Assembly: GCF_963576675.1 (NCBI RefSeq)
Contig: NC_088916.1
Location: 80,555,501 to 80,619,500, forward strand
Length of the DNA stretch: 64,000 nucleotides
Direction of reading: 5' to 3'
Source: Euphorbia lathyris
Taxonomy: Eukaryota; Streptophyta; Magnoliopsida; Malpighiales; Euphorbiaceae
A program made the position numbers and the translations under genes. This document shows, piece by piece, positions 36,469 through 48,284 of the stretch (the first letter of the stretch is position 1; each line of letters opens with the position of its first letter). The notes under the pieces were generated by a model. The model saw only the letters and a list, made by a program, of their open reading frames with translations, did not search any database and was not told the DNA's origin.

Positions 36469-37725
36469 TGGACTAGCACCGAAGGAAAGATTCTGCCAGG
36501 TTTTGAGATCTTCAATGATGTGACTGACTGGGGCAAAGGAAAGGCAAGTTGCTTCGTCGAGGAGATTATGATGTTAGATTTGAATGCCGAGGAGCAGGTC
36601 GTTACTATTGAGGCCACTGTGGGAGCGGTGGACGAGCCCAGTACCTCCAAAGTTCATGAGAAACCCGAGGACCTTAACGATGAAAATTGTATTACTGCTT
36701 TATTCGAATCTGATGATGTACTCGCCAATACTATCAATGAAATGAATTCTGATTTTGCTTACTTGCTTGATGTTGATCGTGATCATTCCATGCATTCTCA
36801 TTCATATAACATGCCTACATTTGAAATCAATACAATAGAAATGTCAACTTTCAATCTTGGCATGGATGAAAATCCTAAACTTATACAAATTGCTCAAGAA
36901 TTAACTATTGAAGAGAGGAAAGAATTTGAGAGAATAATTAAAAAATACGAAATAATGTTTGCTTGGACATACGAAGACATGCCATGAATCGATCAATCAA
37001 TCGTAACTCACCGCATTCCAACATATCCCGAGGCGAGGCCCGTGAAACAGAAACTCCGATGCATGAGACCGGAAGGGGCAGATAAGATCAGAGAAGAAGT
37101 GAAGAAGCAGTTAGAAGCAGGGTTCATCGAAGTAATCGACTATCCCCATTGGGTCGCAAATGTAGTGCCCATCGCGAAGAAGGACGGCAAAGTGAGAATG
37201 TGCGTCGATTATAGAGATCTTAATAAAGCATGCCCGAAAGATGAGTTCGCATTGCCTCATATTGACGTATTGATCGATAGTGCAGCATCGAGCGTCTTAC
37301 ACACGAATGTGGACGGTTTTATGGGCTACATGCAAGTTCAGATGGCCGAGAAACACAAAGCAAAAACCTCGTTCACAACTGAGTGGGGAACATACTGCTA
37401 CAGGGTGATGCCGTTTGGTTTGAAGAATGCCGGGGCAACTTACCAGCGAATGGCTACAGCACTATTCCATGATATGATACACAAGGAGGTAGAAGTTTAT
37501 GTGGATGACATGATGGTCAAATCAGAGACGAGAGAGGGGCATTTTGCTGCACTCGAGAAGTTTTTGGCTCGAATTGCAGAATTCAAACTAGGGTTAAACC
37601 CGAAGAAGTGCTTCTTCGGCGTTTCATCGGGGAAAATCTTAGGCTATATAATCGGAAACAAGGGAATTGAGGTAGATCCCGACAAAGTGAAGGCCATACG
37701 AGAAATGCCGGGTACCAAAGAATGA
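36469..37725 (+). pseudogene. Tat reverse transcriptase
   Basis: After the stop at 36466 the frame continues through an acidic linker (to a TGA at 36985-36987) and into the RT: GFIEVIDYPHWVANVVPI, KKDGKVRMCVDYRDLNKACP, the first catalytic Asp in NVDGFMGYMQVQM, TEWGTYCYRVMPFGLKNAGATYQR, and the active site VYVDDMMVKS. It copies the element RNA into cDNA. The frame is lost near 37722 (a one-base shift) just where the RT joins RNase H. All catalytic residues are present, so the copy is dead through few lesions. Confidence 0.85.
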
Positions 37726-37732
37726 GAAAGAA

Positions 37733-39112
37733 GTGAGAGGGTTTCTGGGGCAGGTTCAGTATATCAGCCGGTTCATAGCAAGACTCACTGCAATCTGCGA
37801 GCCGATCTTTAAGTTGCTACGGAAAGATCAACCCACGATTTGGAATGATAAGTGTCAGCAGGCCTTAGAGAAGGTCCGGGATTACTTGTCTAATCCGCCA
37901 ATTCTGAGACCGCCTAAACTGGGAAAACCGCTACTCCTCTATGTGGCAATCGAGGAGCGATCCATTGGGGCAATGCTGGCCCAGGAAGGGGACACGGGCG
38001 TGGAGCACGCGGTATATTATCTGAGTAAGAAGTTCCTGGAGTACGAGCTTAAGTATAACATGATCGAAAAGACGTGCGTAGCAGTAGTATGGCTAACCAA
38101 GAAACTACGGCACTATTTTCAATCTTACAAAGTGATCATTATTTCCCGGATGGACCCCGTGAAGTATCTGTACCGAACTCCGTCTCTAACAGGGAAGCTA
38201 GCCCGATGGTTGTTGCTTTTGTCCGAGTTTGATATTGAATACGTAACGAAGAAGGTTATCAAGGGGAGGGCCGTAGCAGAATTTCTGGCCAACCAACCCC
38301 TGAGCGCAGAAGAAGAAGAAGAGATAAACTATGATTTCCCCGATGAGCACTTGAACGCAATAGAAATTATACCATGGAAAATGTTCTTTGATGGAGCAGT
38401 TAATTCGAATGGAGCCGGAGTAGGGGTATTACTTATCTCACCAGAGGGAGAAAGGATCCCGATGGCAAAGAAGCTATCCTTCCCTCTCACTAATAATATG
38501 GCCGAATATGAAGCGTGCATCTATGGGTTGGAGTCATTAGCAGCACTGGGAGCATCATATGTTGAAATTTGGGGCGACTCAAAACTGATTATCGAACAAG
38601 CGCAGGGAAACTGGAAAGTGAGGGAAGAAAGGTTGCCTCCATACCTAGACCAGCTAGAAGGGTTGGCACAAAGATTCAAGGAATGTCGTTTTTATCATAT
38701 CCCTCGAGCACAGAACCAGGCTGCGGACGCTTTGGCCACTTTAGTGTCAGTTTGGGACAACCCCCGGAACCTTGCCTCGAAACCGTTGGTATTGAGGAGA
38801 TCTCACAAACCATGCTACGAAGACGTAATGCTGTTAGGGGCAGATGAAAAGCCGTGGTATTTCGATATCGTGAACTTTATGAAAAGTGGAACATACCCGG
38901 CAGAGTCAGAACTTAGGGATCAAGCTGTGATTAGAAGGTTAGCTCGGCAGTTCGTCATCCACAACGACTTGCTTTACAAAAGGCACATCGATGGGTTACA
39001 ACTGAGATGCTTGGATGCGGGAGAAGCCCGCGAGGCAATGGAATCGGTACACTCGGGAATTTGTGGGGCCCATATGGGAGGAGCGGTGTTAGTAAAGAAA
39101 ATCATAAGGTAA
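37733..39112 (+). pseudogene. Tat dual RNase H and integrase N-terminus
   Basis: The frame begins with the RT connection (RGFLGQVQYISRFIA), followed by the gypsy-type RNase H (LLLYVAIEERSIGAMLAQ, AVYYLSKKFLEYELKYNMIEK) and then by a second, archaeal-type RNase H (about 38370-38740: MFFDGAVNSNGAGVGVLL, NMAEYEACIYGLE, IWGDSKLIIEQAQGNW, HIPRAQNQAADALATL) with its Asp/Glu/Asp/Asp residues visible. This second RNase H is a hallmark of the plant Tat lineage. The end holds the integrase zinc-binding start (SGICGAHMGGAVLVKKI). A TAA (39110-39112) interrupts; the same frame continues in the integrase. Confidence 0.85.
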
Positions 39113-40099
39113 GGCTTCTACTGGCTCACCATGGAAAGAGATTGTAACGAATATGCGAAGAAATGTCACGATTGTCAAATCCACGGGGATTATAGTCATC
39201 TACCGGCCATGGAATTGCATGTGTTGGCACCTATTAGGCCATTTGCGGCTTGGGGCATTGATATCATCGGGGAGGTGAGGCCTAATGCTTCGAATGGGCA
39301 TAAATTTATTGCAGTCGCCATTGATTACTTCAGCAAGTGGGTAGAGGCAGAGTCGTTTGGCAAGTTGGGGTCTAAACAGATGAGGAAGTTTATTGAAAAA
39401 CACTTAATCACCAGATTCGGAGTGCCTCATCACATAATCACAGATAATGGGGTCCAGTTTCAAGGAGAAGTGAGAGGTCTCTTCCGAGAACATGGTATTG
39501 AACATCACAGGTCTTCTCCGTATCGTCCGCAAGCTAATGGCGCAGTAGAAGCAGCTAATAAGAACCTTAAGAGAATTCTCATAAAAACGGTGGAATCACA
39601 TTGGAATTGGCACGAGCAGCTCCCACTCGCGTTATGGGCTTATCGCACGACGGTTAGGACGTCAACGGGGGCAACGCCGTTCTCCTTAGTGTATGGGGCA
39701 GAAGCAGTCCTGCCGATTGAGATCGAAAAGCGATCGTTGAGAATCGTAGTGGAAGCAGAGATTCCCAAGACGGAATGGGTGAAGAAGCGATATGAGCAGT
39801 TGGCTTTGGTTGACAAGAAAAGGATGGAAGCCCTTTACCATGTGCAGCTATATCAGAGAAGGATGGCCCGAGCCTTCAACAAAAAGGTCAAGGCCAGCCC
39901 TATCAAAGAGGGGGACATGGTGCTGAAATAGATCTGTGTGACGCACACCGACCCTAGGGGCAAGTTTAAGCCTAACTGGGAAGGGCCATTCTTCGTGAAG
40001 AAGATACTAAGCAAAGGAGCGGTGAAGTTAACTACTATGGACGGCATGGAATTCTCCGAACCTACCAACCTGGATAGGCTTAAGAAATACTTTTCGTAA
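39113..40099 (+). pseudogene. Tat integrase
   Basis: The rest of the zinc-binding HHCC (CNEYAKKCHDCQIHG) is followed by the catalytic core with D (WGIDIIGEVRP), D (IITDNGVQFQGE) and E (ANGAVEAANKNLKR), then LWAYRTTVRTSTGATPFSLVYG. After a TAG (39929-39931) the frame reads on to the C-terminal domain (NWEGPFFVKKILSKGAVKL) and ends near 40099. No chromodomain was seen, which agrees with the Tat lineage. The integrase joins cDNA to the host chromosome. It is inactive because of the stops. Confidence 0.8.
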
Positions 40100-40546
40100 A
40101 AAAAAAAAAGAAAAATTCCCGATAGGTTGAAAACCCGTAAAGGGCGGCCTATGCAACAATAAGGGACATCCCAGTGGGTGAAAACCCGAAAGGGCACTCA
40201 TTTGAAAATTCTGGGATAGTAAAAGGAGAGGAGAAAAATCGTCGGGATCCGAAAACCGAAAGGCGGGTCCTGGTAACAGTAGTTATAACTTGAGCAATTA
40301 CAAAAACAATGTATAAGAGGCTAAGTATTTCTGTTGTTTGTAAATAAACAAAGGCATGAATATATTTGACGAGAATGATTGGAATCATCATAATCTACTA
40401 AATGCATGGTAATATGAATCATGAGTTATACATTTCCTACCTTACTTTTCACAATAAAAAGCCTACATGCTATCCACCCCGCTCCCTATACATCAGATAT
40501 ACATCGGGGTAATCCTAATAAAAAAACTACTACAAAGCCATAAAGC

Positions 40547-43487
40547 CTAATAAGGAGGGATATCCCAGTAGTCCTCAAAATCCCTCAAGCGTGACGCCCG
40601 CTCTGCAGATAAGGCCTCCTCGGCAACTCGGAGTCTCTCCTCGGCGACTCGTGCTCTCTCCTCGACAGCAAGGCGACCCTCAGTCTCCCTCCGCATTACC
40701 TCCGACCAGTGGTCGTTCCGCTCTTGTTACACCTGGCCAACCCTGGCATCGGCCTCCCGCACCGACTCACTCCGTCTCCGCTCATGGGCGTGAAGATCGC
40801 TCTAAAAAAGGAACAAAAAAAGAAGAAAAACAGATGTGAAAAAAAAAAGCAGCATAGGCAAGAACAGAAATCATACATACATGCATGCATTCCACTACAC
40901 TAAAATAAGGCAAGGGTACATACCAGGTGGTCGGCACAGCGCAAGCTGAGGCGGTCTCTGAGATAACCGGACAGCCCCACGTAGTCAGTACAAGTCTCTC
41001 TCGTAGTCTGAGAAGCGTCGGAAGGGTCAAATGGTACCCTCGATGTGAAGACGGGAGGAGCCATCTCGACACCCGCGTAGGCTACCCCGGACTCATCATA
41101 ACAAAGGGTCGAGAAATCTCTCCCGTAGTCCGGAACGGGCACACCCAAAGAGGATCTCTCCGGTCAGGCAGCGCTGGAGGACTCGCCGACATAGTAGGGG
41201 GCTCGCTCGCAGATGTCTGAGCCCGAGCGCCATCGAAGAAGTCTGACAAATGAGCACTCCTCCAGGACCCCTCCTGCAAATGAAAACACAATGAATACCG
41301 CTAGCTATCTTGTGAATAAAGGTAAATAGGCTGAACCACTCACCGGGACCTCCTCCTGACCGAAGACTGCCGCGACAACCTCCCGCGAAAACACGTCTGC
41401 CACGGGATCCACATCCATCGCCACTGCTGGGGCATCCCTCGCGCTCAACAAAGTCGATAGGTAAAGATCACGGCCCCCGACATGAACCCACACCTCTCTA
41501 CCCACAAACCGATGGGTCAAGTCCTGACGGATAACCGACAAGGGCATGGTCCGCACCGCGAACATGGAAATGGGGATCTCACCCGGGGACCAGTGCGACG
41601 CTCTAATCCCGGTGATGCCCCGGTCGCCTAAGTACCAGGCCCGCACGCAAGGGCCGGTGAGCACGCACTGCTGCTCCTGGATCAAAGTCACGTACGCATA
41701 GTCGGGACCGAAGTCAAGGTCGTCCCACCTAAACTTGATCTAAAAACACAAAGAAAAAGTCAGATCCAATCAAACAAGAATCTAGCACGACTAGAAGATA
41801 TCTACCTGTCCCAAGGTCCGCGAGTCAATCCAGTCTAGGAGCCGCGCCACTGTCCATCTCTTCTCTGCGCCTAAATCAAACTCTCTCCACCGAGTCATGA
41901 GAGGGAGCCTCGGTACTCGTGACCGATGCCGAGACTGGCTAGGAAGAATCCGCCTCTCGTACGCCCAAACCTGCTTATAAAAAACAAAGGTTATGAACGG
42001 AAAGCATGAAGAAGATAGAAAGGACGAGTCCAGGGTGCACACATACCAGAAGAGCGAAAGTGTAACCACCGAAGTCCTTGCGCTTCCGGCAAGTCAAATC
42101 CAAAAACTTCTATAGGAAGGCTAGGCCCACCCCGCCCAATCATAAGACACCGCCGCATCCAAATCGCTAAAAGCCTGAATAAGACCAACATGTACCTTCC
42201 CGCTCTTGGTGCGGAAAATCGTCTCACTCAAAGTGTACACTAGGAAGCTACGGACAGCCAAGTCAGCGTCATCCGTCTCACAAAAATCTCTGCGACTCAA
42301 GAGGCTCGCGGTAGAAATGAACTTCGCTGGAGAGGATTTGGCACCTGGGTAAACTCCTGGCCCAATCAAAGCGGCTAGCCTAGCACGGTCGACCCGCGGA
42401 CGTATCATGTCAAAGCAGAAGGGAACTGGAGTGCTACTCCCCGAAAGAAAGGTGGAAGGTATGGGTCGAGTCAACCCACCTCTCGCATAGGGCACGCAGG
42501 CCAAAGCGATCGCACACCCCATTGGTGTGGGGCAGCGCTGAAATAAAGGGCTCAAAGCCCAACTCACGCACACGGGCTCTCGTCGCGGCGCCTAACATAG
42601 AATACCACACGTGGATCTCGGCCGTGGTCCCGGAAATCTCGAGGAACTAGAAAGAACAATACAGGAAAGTTTAAATATAGTTCCTAAGCTTGCATTTGAT
42701 GAAAACACGTTAAGACTAGTTATTCTTTCGGTCAGAATCTAACCTAGAGACGTCTGGTCAATTTGGACCAATTTTCTGTAAAATCTCTCCTTAGGGTCAT
42801 TTATGTGGGATTTAGTTAATTCTTTATTCTTTAATCCACTCTCGTCCGCACTGACAAGGAGCATTGGTCAAGTTTTTACCATTCGCGTGCATTAGTTAAG
42901 TTTTTACTATTCACGTGCATTAGTTAAGGTTTTTACTATTCGCATGCATTAGTTAGGTTTTTACTATTCACGTGCATTAGTTAAGGTTTTTACTATTCAC
43001 ATTTTTACTACTCACGGGCATTAGTTAAGTTTTTACTATTCACGTGCACCATTCACGCTTTTACTATTCACGTGCTCTATTCATGTTTTCGTTATCCACG
43101 TGCACTATTCACGTTTTTTACTATTCACGTTCATTATTCATGTTCTTTTTACTGTTAGCACGCATAAAGTCGTAGTTTTACTATTCACAATGCATATAGC
43201 GCACATTCTTACACCAAAGTAAACAAGTGTTACTTGTAAGTAAAGAAATTCACATTTTCTAACTAGAGTCCTCTAAGGCAATCTAAAGGTTAGCATGCAA
43301 ATCATATTCGGATAAGGATACTAAAGCCTAGAATTTGAACCAAATAACGAAAAAGTGAGAAAGTACTTACCTCGTTACAGCGTGTCCGGCTCAGATGCGT
43401 CGTAGGGTCGTGGAAAGGGTCCACTCTAGCAAGGTTCACGTAAACCTCCTCCATGCCTTTCGTGTCATCGCATTCATCCAAATCCAT
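40547..43487 (-). pseudogene. Antisense plant mobile domain (PMD) gene inside the Tat element, six exons
   Basis: Predicted exons on the minus strand: 43487-43371, 42646-42047, 41970-41806, 41740-41344, 41274-40924, 40801-40547, each with GT/AG borders. Exon 2 has the PMD start (LRALCERWVDSTHTFHL) and, later, YDWAGWA with DFGGYTFALL; exon 3 adds VWAYERR, VPRLPLMTRW. These are the MAIN/MAIL1-type plant mobile domain (PF10536), known from both host genes and transposons. The last exon is a long Glu/Arg coiled coil (LAVEERARVAEERLRVAEEA). Exon 2 has a stop after FGE and a frameshift near 42120, and exon 6 has a stop, so this copy is broken. Its place between integrase and LTR, antisense, is that of Tat extra ORFs. 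Confidence 0.65.
42865..43155. repeat. Degenerate minisatellite with CACGTG in the first PMD intron
   Basis: About ten copies of roughly 27-33 bp, consensus 'tttttactattcacgtgc' plus 'attagttaag'. Several keep the palindrome CACGTG (G-box core). Confidence 0.75.
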
Positions 43488-43563
43488 TCCGAGAATAATC
43501 CAAATCAAAATCTAGAGAGAGAGAGAAGAAAGAGAAGGTGTGGGGTTGAAATGGAACCCCACC

Positions 43564-43574
43564 ACCTTATATAG
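43564..43574 (-). promoter_or_regulatory. TATA box of the antisense PMD gene
   Basis: The minus strand reads CCTATATAAGG, about 80 bp upstream of the ATG at 43487. A core promoter of its own would let the antisense gene be transcribed independently of the LTR. Confidence 0.5.
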
Positions 43575-43959
43575 GAAAGAGGAATGGCATTCCCGTAAAT
43601 AGCGAAAAAAGTACGATGTGACATAAAGGTAAAAAGTAAATAATTGATTACCAGGTGCACAGACCTCCGATTTGCAGTCCGTTTCAGCCTGCGCTTCTCC
43701 CAGACAGTGGCCAATACTGTCAAGATAAGAACTCCCAATGACAGTCAATTTTTACAGAACAGTGGCACCAGTCAAAATACAGACGACAGTCAACAGAAAA
43801 ATAATCGACAATGTGAATCATTCCGAACCAAAAAGACATTCCTACCAAACCATTCGAACCTCCAGGACACTAGCTCCAGTGAGAAAATACAGACAACGGT
43901 GTTTTAAAAGAATTCAGAATCGTTAGAAAGAACCTTTTTGCCTTTGAGCCACCTTACCT

Positions 43960-45195
43960 ACGGTTCACGACCGAGGTAGCTTTTTTACGGTTCACGACCG
44001 AGGTAGCTTTTTAGTCATCTTACCTACGGTTCACGATCGAGGTAGCTTTTCAGCCATCTTACCTACGGTTCACGACCGAGGTAGCTTTTCAGCCATCTTA
44101 CCTACGGTTCACGACCGAGGTAGCTTTTTAGCCATCTTACCTACGGTTCACGACCGAGGTAGCTTTTTAGCCATCTTACCTACGGTTCACGACCGAGGTA
44201 GCTTTTTAGCCATCTTACCTACGGTTCACGACCGAGGTAGCTTTTTAGCCATATTACCTACGGTTCACGACCGAGGTAGCTTTTTAGCTATCTTACCTAC
44301 GGTTCACGACCGAGGTAGCTTTTTTACGGTTCACGACCGAGGTAGCTTTTCAGCCATCTTACCTACGGTTCACGACCGAGGTAGCTTTTTAGCCATATTA
44401 CCTACGGTTCACGACCGAGATAGCTTTTTAGCCATCTTACCTACGGTTCATGACCGAGGTAGCTTTTTTACGGTTCACGACCGAGGTAGCTTTTTAGCCA
44501 TCTTACCTACGGTTCACGACCGAGGTAGCTTTTCAGCCATCTTACCTACGGTTCACGACCGAGGTAGCTTTTTAGCCATCTTACCTACGGTTCACGACCG
44601 AGGTAGCTTTTTAGCCATCTTACCTACGGTTCACGACCGAGGTAGCTTTTCAGCCATCTTACCTACGGTTCACGACCGTGGTAGCTTTTCAGCCATCTTA
44701 CCTACGGTTCACGACCGAGGTAGCTTTTCAGCTATCTTACCTACGGTTCACGATCGAGGTAGCTTTTTAGCCATATTACCTACGGTTCACGACCGAGGTA
44801 GCTTTTTAGCCATCTTACCTACGGTTCACGACCGAGGTAGCTTTTTAGCCATATTACCTACGGTTCACGACCGAGGTAGCTTTTTAGCCATCTTACCTAC
44901 GGTTCACGACCGAGGTAGCTTTTTAGCCATATTACCTACGGTTCACGACCGAGGTAGCTTTTTAGCCATCTTACCTACGGTTCACGACCGAGGTAGCTTT
45001 TCAGCCATCTTACCTACGGTTCACGACCGAGGTAGCTTTTCAGCCATATTACCTACGGTTCACGACCGAGGTAGCTTTTTAGCCATCTTACCTACGGTTC
45101 ACGACCGAGGTAGCTTTTTAGCCATCTTACCTATGGTTCACGACCGAGGTAGCTTTTTAGTCATCTTACCTACGGTCCACGACCGAGGTTGCTTT
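43960..45195. repeat. 39-bp minisatellite, about 33 copies, each a near-palindrome
   Basis: The unit reads ttacctacggttcacgaccg followed by aggtagctttttagccatc. ACCTaCGGT and ACCGAGGT face each other around 'tcacg', so every unit can fold. A few units are shortened to 26 bp ('ttttttacgg' junctions). Variation is limited to single bases (cag/tag, catc/catat, one gtgg). Confidence 0.9.
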
Positions 45196-45853
45196 CGAGC
45201 CAATTTTACCCACAGTCAACGTACGCTAGGGTCCGTAAGAAGAACATCCGCCGGCAGCCGATTTAGAGGCAAGGACGAAAAGAATCGAGAACGACGCCCG
45301 AACGCGCAGCGCGAAGGTTAGGTATTCTTCCTCCTACTCTTTACGTGTCTTTTACTTTTATATGTTTTACATTGCATGTGTTGCGTTAGCAAAAAACGTT
45401 TTCAAAACACACACATCACTGTCAAAATAGGAAAGTAGGGGCAACTGTAGACACCGAGTCGGAGGACCTGTGACGAAAACCTGTAAACAAGACGGTTGAA
45501 ACGGTTGATTCCGGAAGTTTTAAAAAACAAAAAAATAATATATAATAAGGAAGGAGAAGTTGCGATGGTGCGCGGTCGTCGATTGGGCGGCTCGCGAGTG
45601 CTCAGCGGCGCGGTGCGAGCACCTAGCGGCAGCTGACACGCGTCCAACGATGGTCGGATGCCCGCCCGATAGCACGGGGCGCGCGCTCGACGTCCGCTGG
45701 ACGCACGCGTCCGACTGCGAGTGGCACGCGCTCGACGTCCGTTGGACGCACGAGCCCGGCGGCGCGGAGCGCGCGCTCGACAGCCACGGGGCGTGTACGC
45801 CCGACGGCGCGAGACGCGCCCCGGCAGGCGTCGGGCGAGCGCGCCCGGCAGCC

Positions 45854-46001
45854 GTTGGGCGAGCGCCCAACGATCGTTGGGCGCGCGTCCAACGATTGTT
45901 GGGCGCTCGCCCAACTCTGTTGGGCGATCGCCCAACAATGTTGGGCGATAGCCCAACAGAGGTTGGGCGGCCGCCCAACATGGCTTGGGTGGCCGCCCAA
46001 C
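45854..46001. repeat. Palindrome array with 21-22-bp period in the Tat LTR
   Basis: Seven 18-bp palindromes of the form GTTGGGCG-NN-CGCCCAAC begin at 45854, 45876, 45898, 45919, 45940, 45962 and 45984, separated by 3-4 bases. They lie about 60 bp upstream of the TATA box. Confidence 0.9.
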
Positions 46002-46740
46002 CCCTTTGGGCGACACCCGATCTTGCTCGGGCGTCGCCCATTCCGTCCGGGGATCCAATGCCTATAAAAGGCACGGATCCCCATGCATTTGGAGGAGGCT
46101 TTTTGGGAAAGATTTTCTCACTCTAAACATTTTTAGAGAGAGAAAATTGTTTTTTTGGGAAAAAACATTTTTTTTCCTAAAAATTCCAAATCTCCTAAGA
46201 GTTAAAATTTTACCAAAAACAACGGGAAGCACGATTCGTGAAATCAACCGACGTCAACCGTCAATACCGAACTTAAGGTATTATCCGAGGATTAGACTCG
46301 TTTTTATTTTTATTTAATTTATTTCTTTCCTTTATTTATTTTTATAGTTTTTATTTATTTAGTTGTTCATTTATTTTATCACTTTTTATTTAATTTGGTG
46401 TATTTATTTAATTTCCATTTCGGGTTGAATAAAATTTGGTTTTATTTTAAAAAAAAAACCTCGTTTTGATATCCCAATACGAACCGTGATCCGATAAAAA
46501 GGGTAGTTCGGGTATTAAAAGACGTTGTAATTATAAGCTTTTTTTTTTTAGAAAAAGAAATTTCCAAATAACGTTTTAAAATAAAAACGTCGTTTTAGGA
46601 ACTTCCGTTATTGACTATGATCCATTTTTGGTAGTTCGGAAATCCAAAACGATTGAATTAGACTTAATTTAAAGCTTTTGAATAAATCTGGAAATAAATG
46701 GAGTGCTGCTGTAATTTACCGTTTCTGTCACTAATTGCTG

Positions 46741-46767
46741 TTTACCGACGGATTTTCCGTCGGTAAA
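46741..46767. repeat. Perfect hairpin in the Tat LTR
   Basis: 12-bp arms TTTACCGACGGA / TCCGTCGGTAAA with a 3-base loop, in the transcribed AT-rich part of the LTR. Confidence 0.8.
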
Positions 46768-48284
46768 TCTGCCAGAATGTAAAAAATGCTGTTTTAGTCC
46801 CTCTTTCTCAACTTTTAAGCTTCTAATCCTTTGTGTATATATATGTAGTTATGTAATAAATATTTTCAAACTATTTTTGGATAGTTGGTACATATAGTTA
46901 TTTAGGATATTTATATATCATTTTTTGATTTAATCTAATATAAGTATATGTATATATATATTTTCTTTTTCCTTCATTTAAATGATAATGGATTTTATTT
47001 TAGAATGTTATTTATTTAGGTGTTTTGGAAGTAATTAATTAGTAGATATTTTGTGGATAATGGGTATTATTTTGATATTTAAACTACATTATGTATATAT
47101 ATATATATAGTTTTTGGGCTATTCGGGTTATATTAGTTATTATTAGGTGAAACTATTTTGGGGATAAATGTTATTTTCTTATTTAGGAGTTTTATCTATT
47201 ATTTTCACATGTTTAAAGTAAAAATGTATTATATTTAGTATTTTTATTATCATTTCTTATATGTTTATTACATAGTATCTTTTTACTTATCCTTATTTTC
47301 TCTATAAATATTTCATGGGTTTTTTTGGCTAAAATGTATATAATATGTCTATATTGACATTTATGGGTCCATATTTCAAATGGGCTTTATTTGGAGTGAA
47401 TTTTGATTTAATATGTTTATTGTTGTAATTGTGACAAGTAAAGAGTCCATTGAGTCAAAAGGGGGAAATAAATCACCAAAAAGAGTTTTCAATTTGATGA
47501 TTTAAACTAAAGGCTTTTCTAGAGGTTCTAAAAGTGTAAATAACGTTTTCTTGACATCTTTAACTTGTTTCCAAAACATCACGTTTTAAAACCTTAGTCC
47601 GTTCCAACGACGGATTAAGTGAACCTTATAATTAAAATCGTTTTCATTATAAATAATAGAGTTTTTTAATCGTTTTCTTAAATGATTTATACAAAATAAA
47701 TTGACTTGTATGCTTAACCACGTTTTCTTATTAAAGGTTTTTACCTTAATGTTTTCAAACACTTGAGTCGTTCCAACGGCGATTCAGGCGGACTTCATCA
47801 AACGGGGTTTTAAAACGTACCTAAGTCATTCCAACGGCGATTAAGGTGCGAACCATGTAAATGAACTCATTTTGGGGAAATGAGTAAGTATAGAATTAAC
47901 ACGCAACACGAAATGTAAATCACGTTGTAGATAAATCAATTCTTCCTTCTTCCCCTCTCTTTTATATGTATATTGAACTGATATAAATGGGTGATTCTTT
48001 ACTAAAATGGCTTTTCAATAATGTATGCTCAAAACGGTTTTCAAAACGGTTTTCAAAACGAGAAAGAAAAGGTTTCAAATGAATTTTAAACTTAAAGAAA
48101 TATACGATTAGTCTGTTATCGCCTAACATGCTGAGTAGGAGGCCGGTGGTTCATAATCGGGCGATGTCGGGGTGCCTAGTAGCCTTTCTCCGGAAAGGAG
48201 CTAGCCTTCTCGGCTCGTACCTAAGTTTCCCGAACCCACACCGGTCTCCCGTAAGGGATCGGTGTTCATTTTCCCATTCGTGGG

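Larger units (their letters stand above)
45446..48270 (+). repeat. LTR of the Tat element (about 2.8 kb)
   Basis: It starts TGTAGACACCGAGTCGGAGG, typical of Tat/Ogre LTRs, right after a polypurine tract (aggaaagtagggg, 45429-45441). The U3 part is very GC-rich (45560-46050). A TATA box (TATAAAA, 46063-46069) lies inside the inverted repeat GGGGATCC (46049-46056)/GGATCCCC (46075-46082). The downstream 2.2 kb is AT-rich. The 3' end is uncertain (48268 to 48284). Confidence 0.7.

Noticed and set aside
33178..36650. Minus-strand frames of up to 190 aa under the Tat gag-pol
   Set aside because: They are shadows of the coding frame on the other strand and have no recognisable domain.
43960..45195. 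Regular array looking like a CRISPR
   Set aside because: The units are contiguous near-identical 39-bp repeats without unique spacers, in a plant retrotransposon. It is a minisatellite.
45402..46317. Several overlapping long frames on both strands (up to 218 aa)
   Set aside because: They come from the GC-rich, palindromic U3 part of the Tat LTR, where stop codons are rare on both strands. No domain, and composition is Arg/Pro/Ala repeats.
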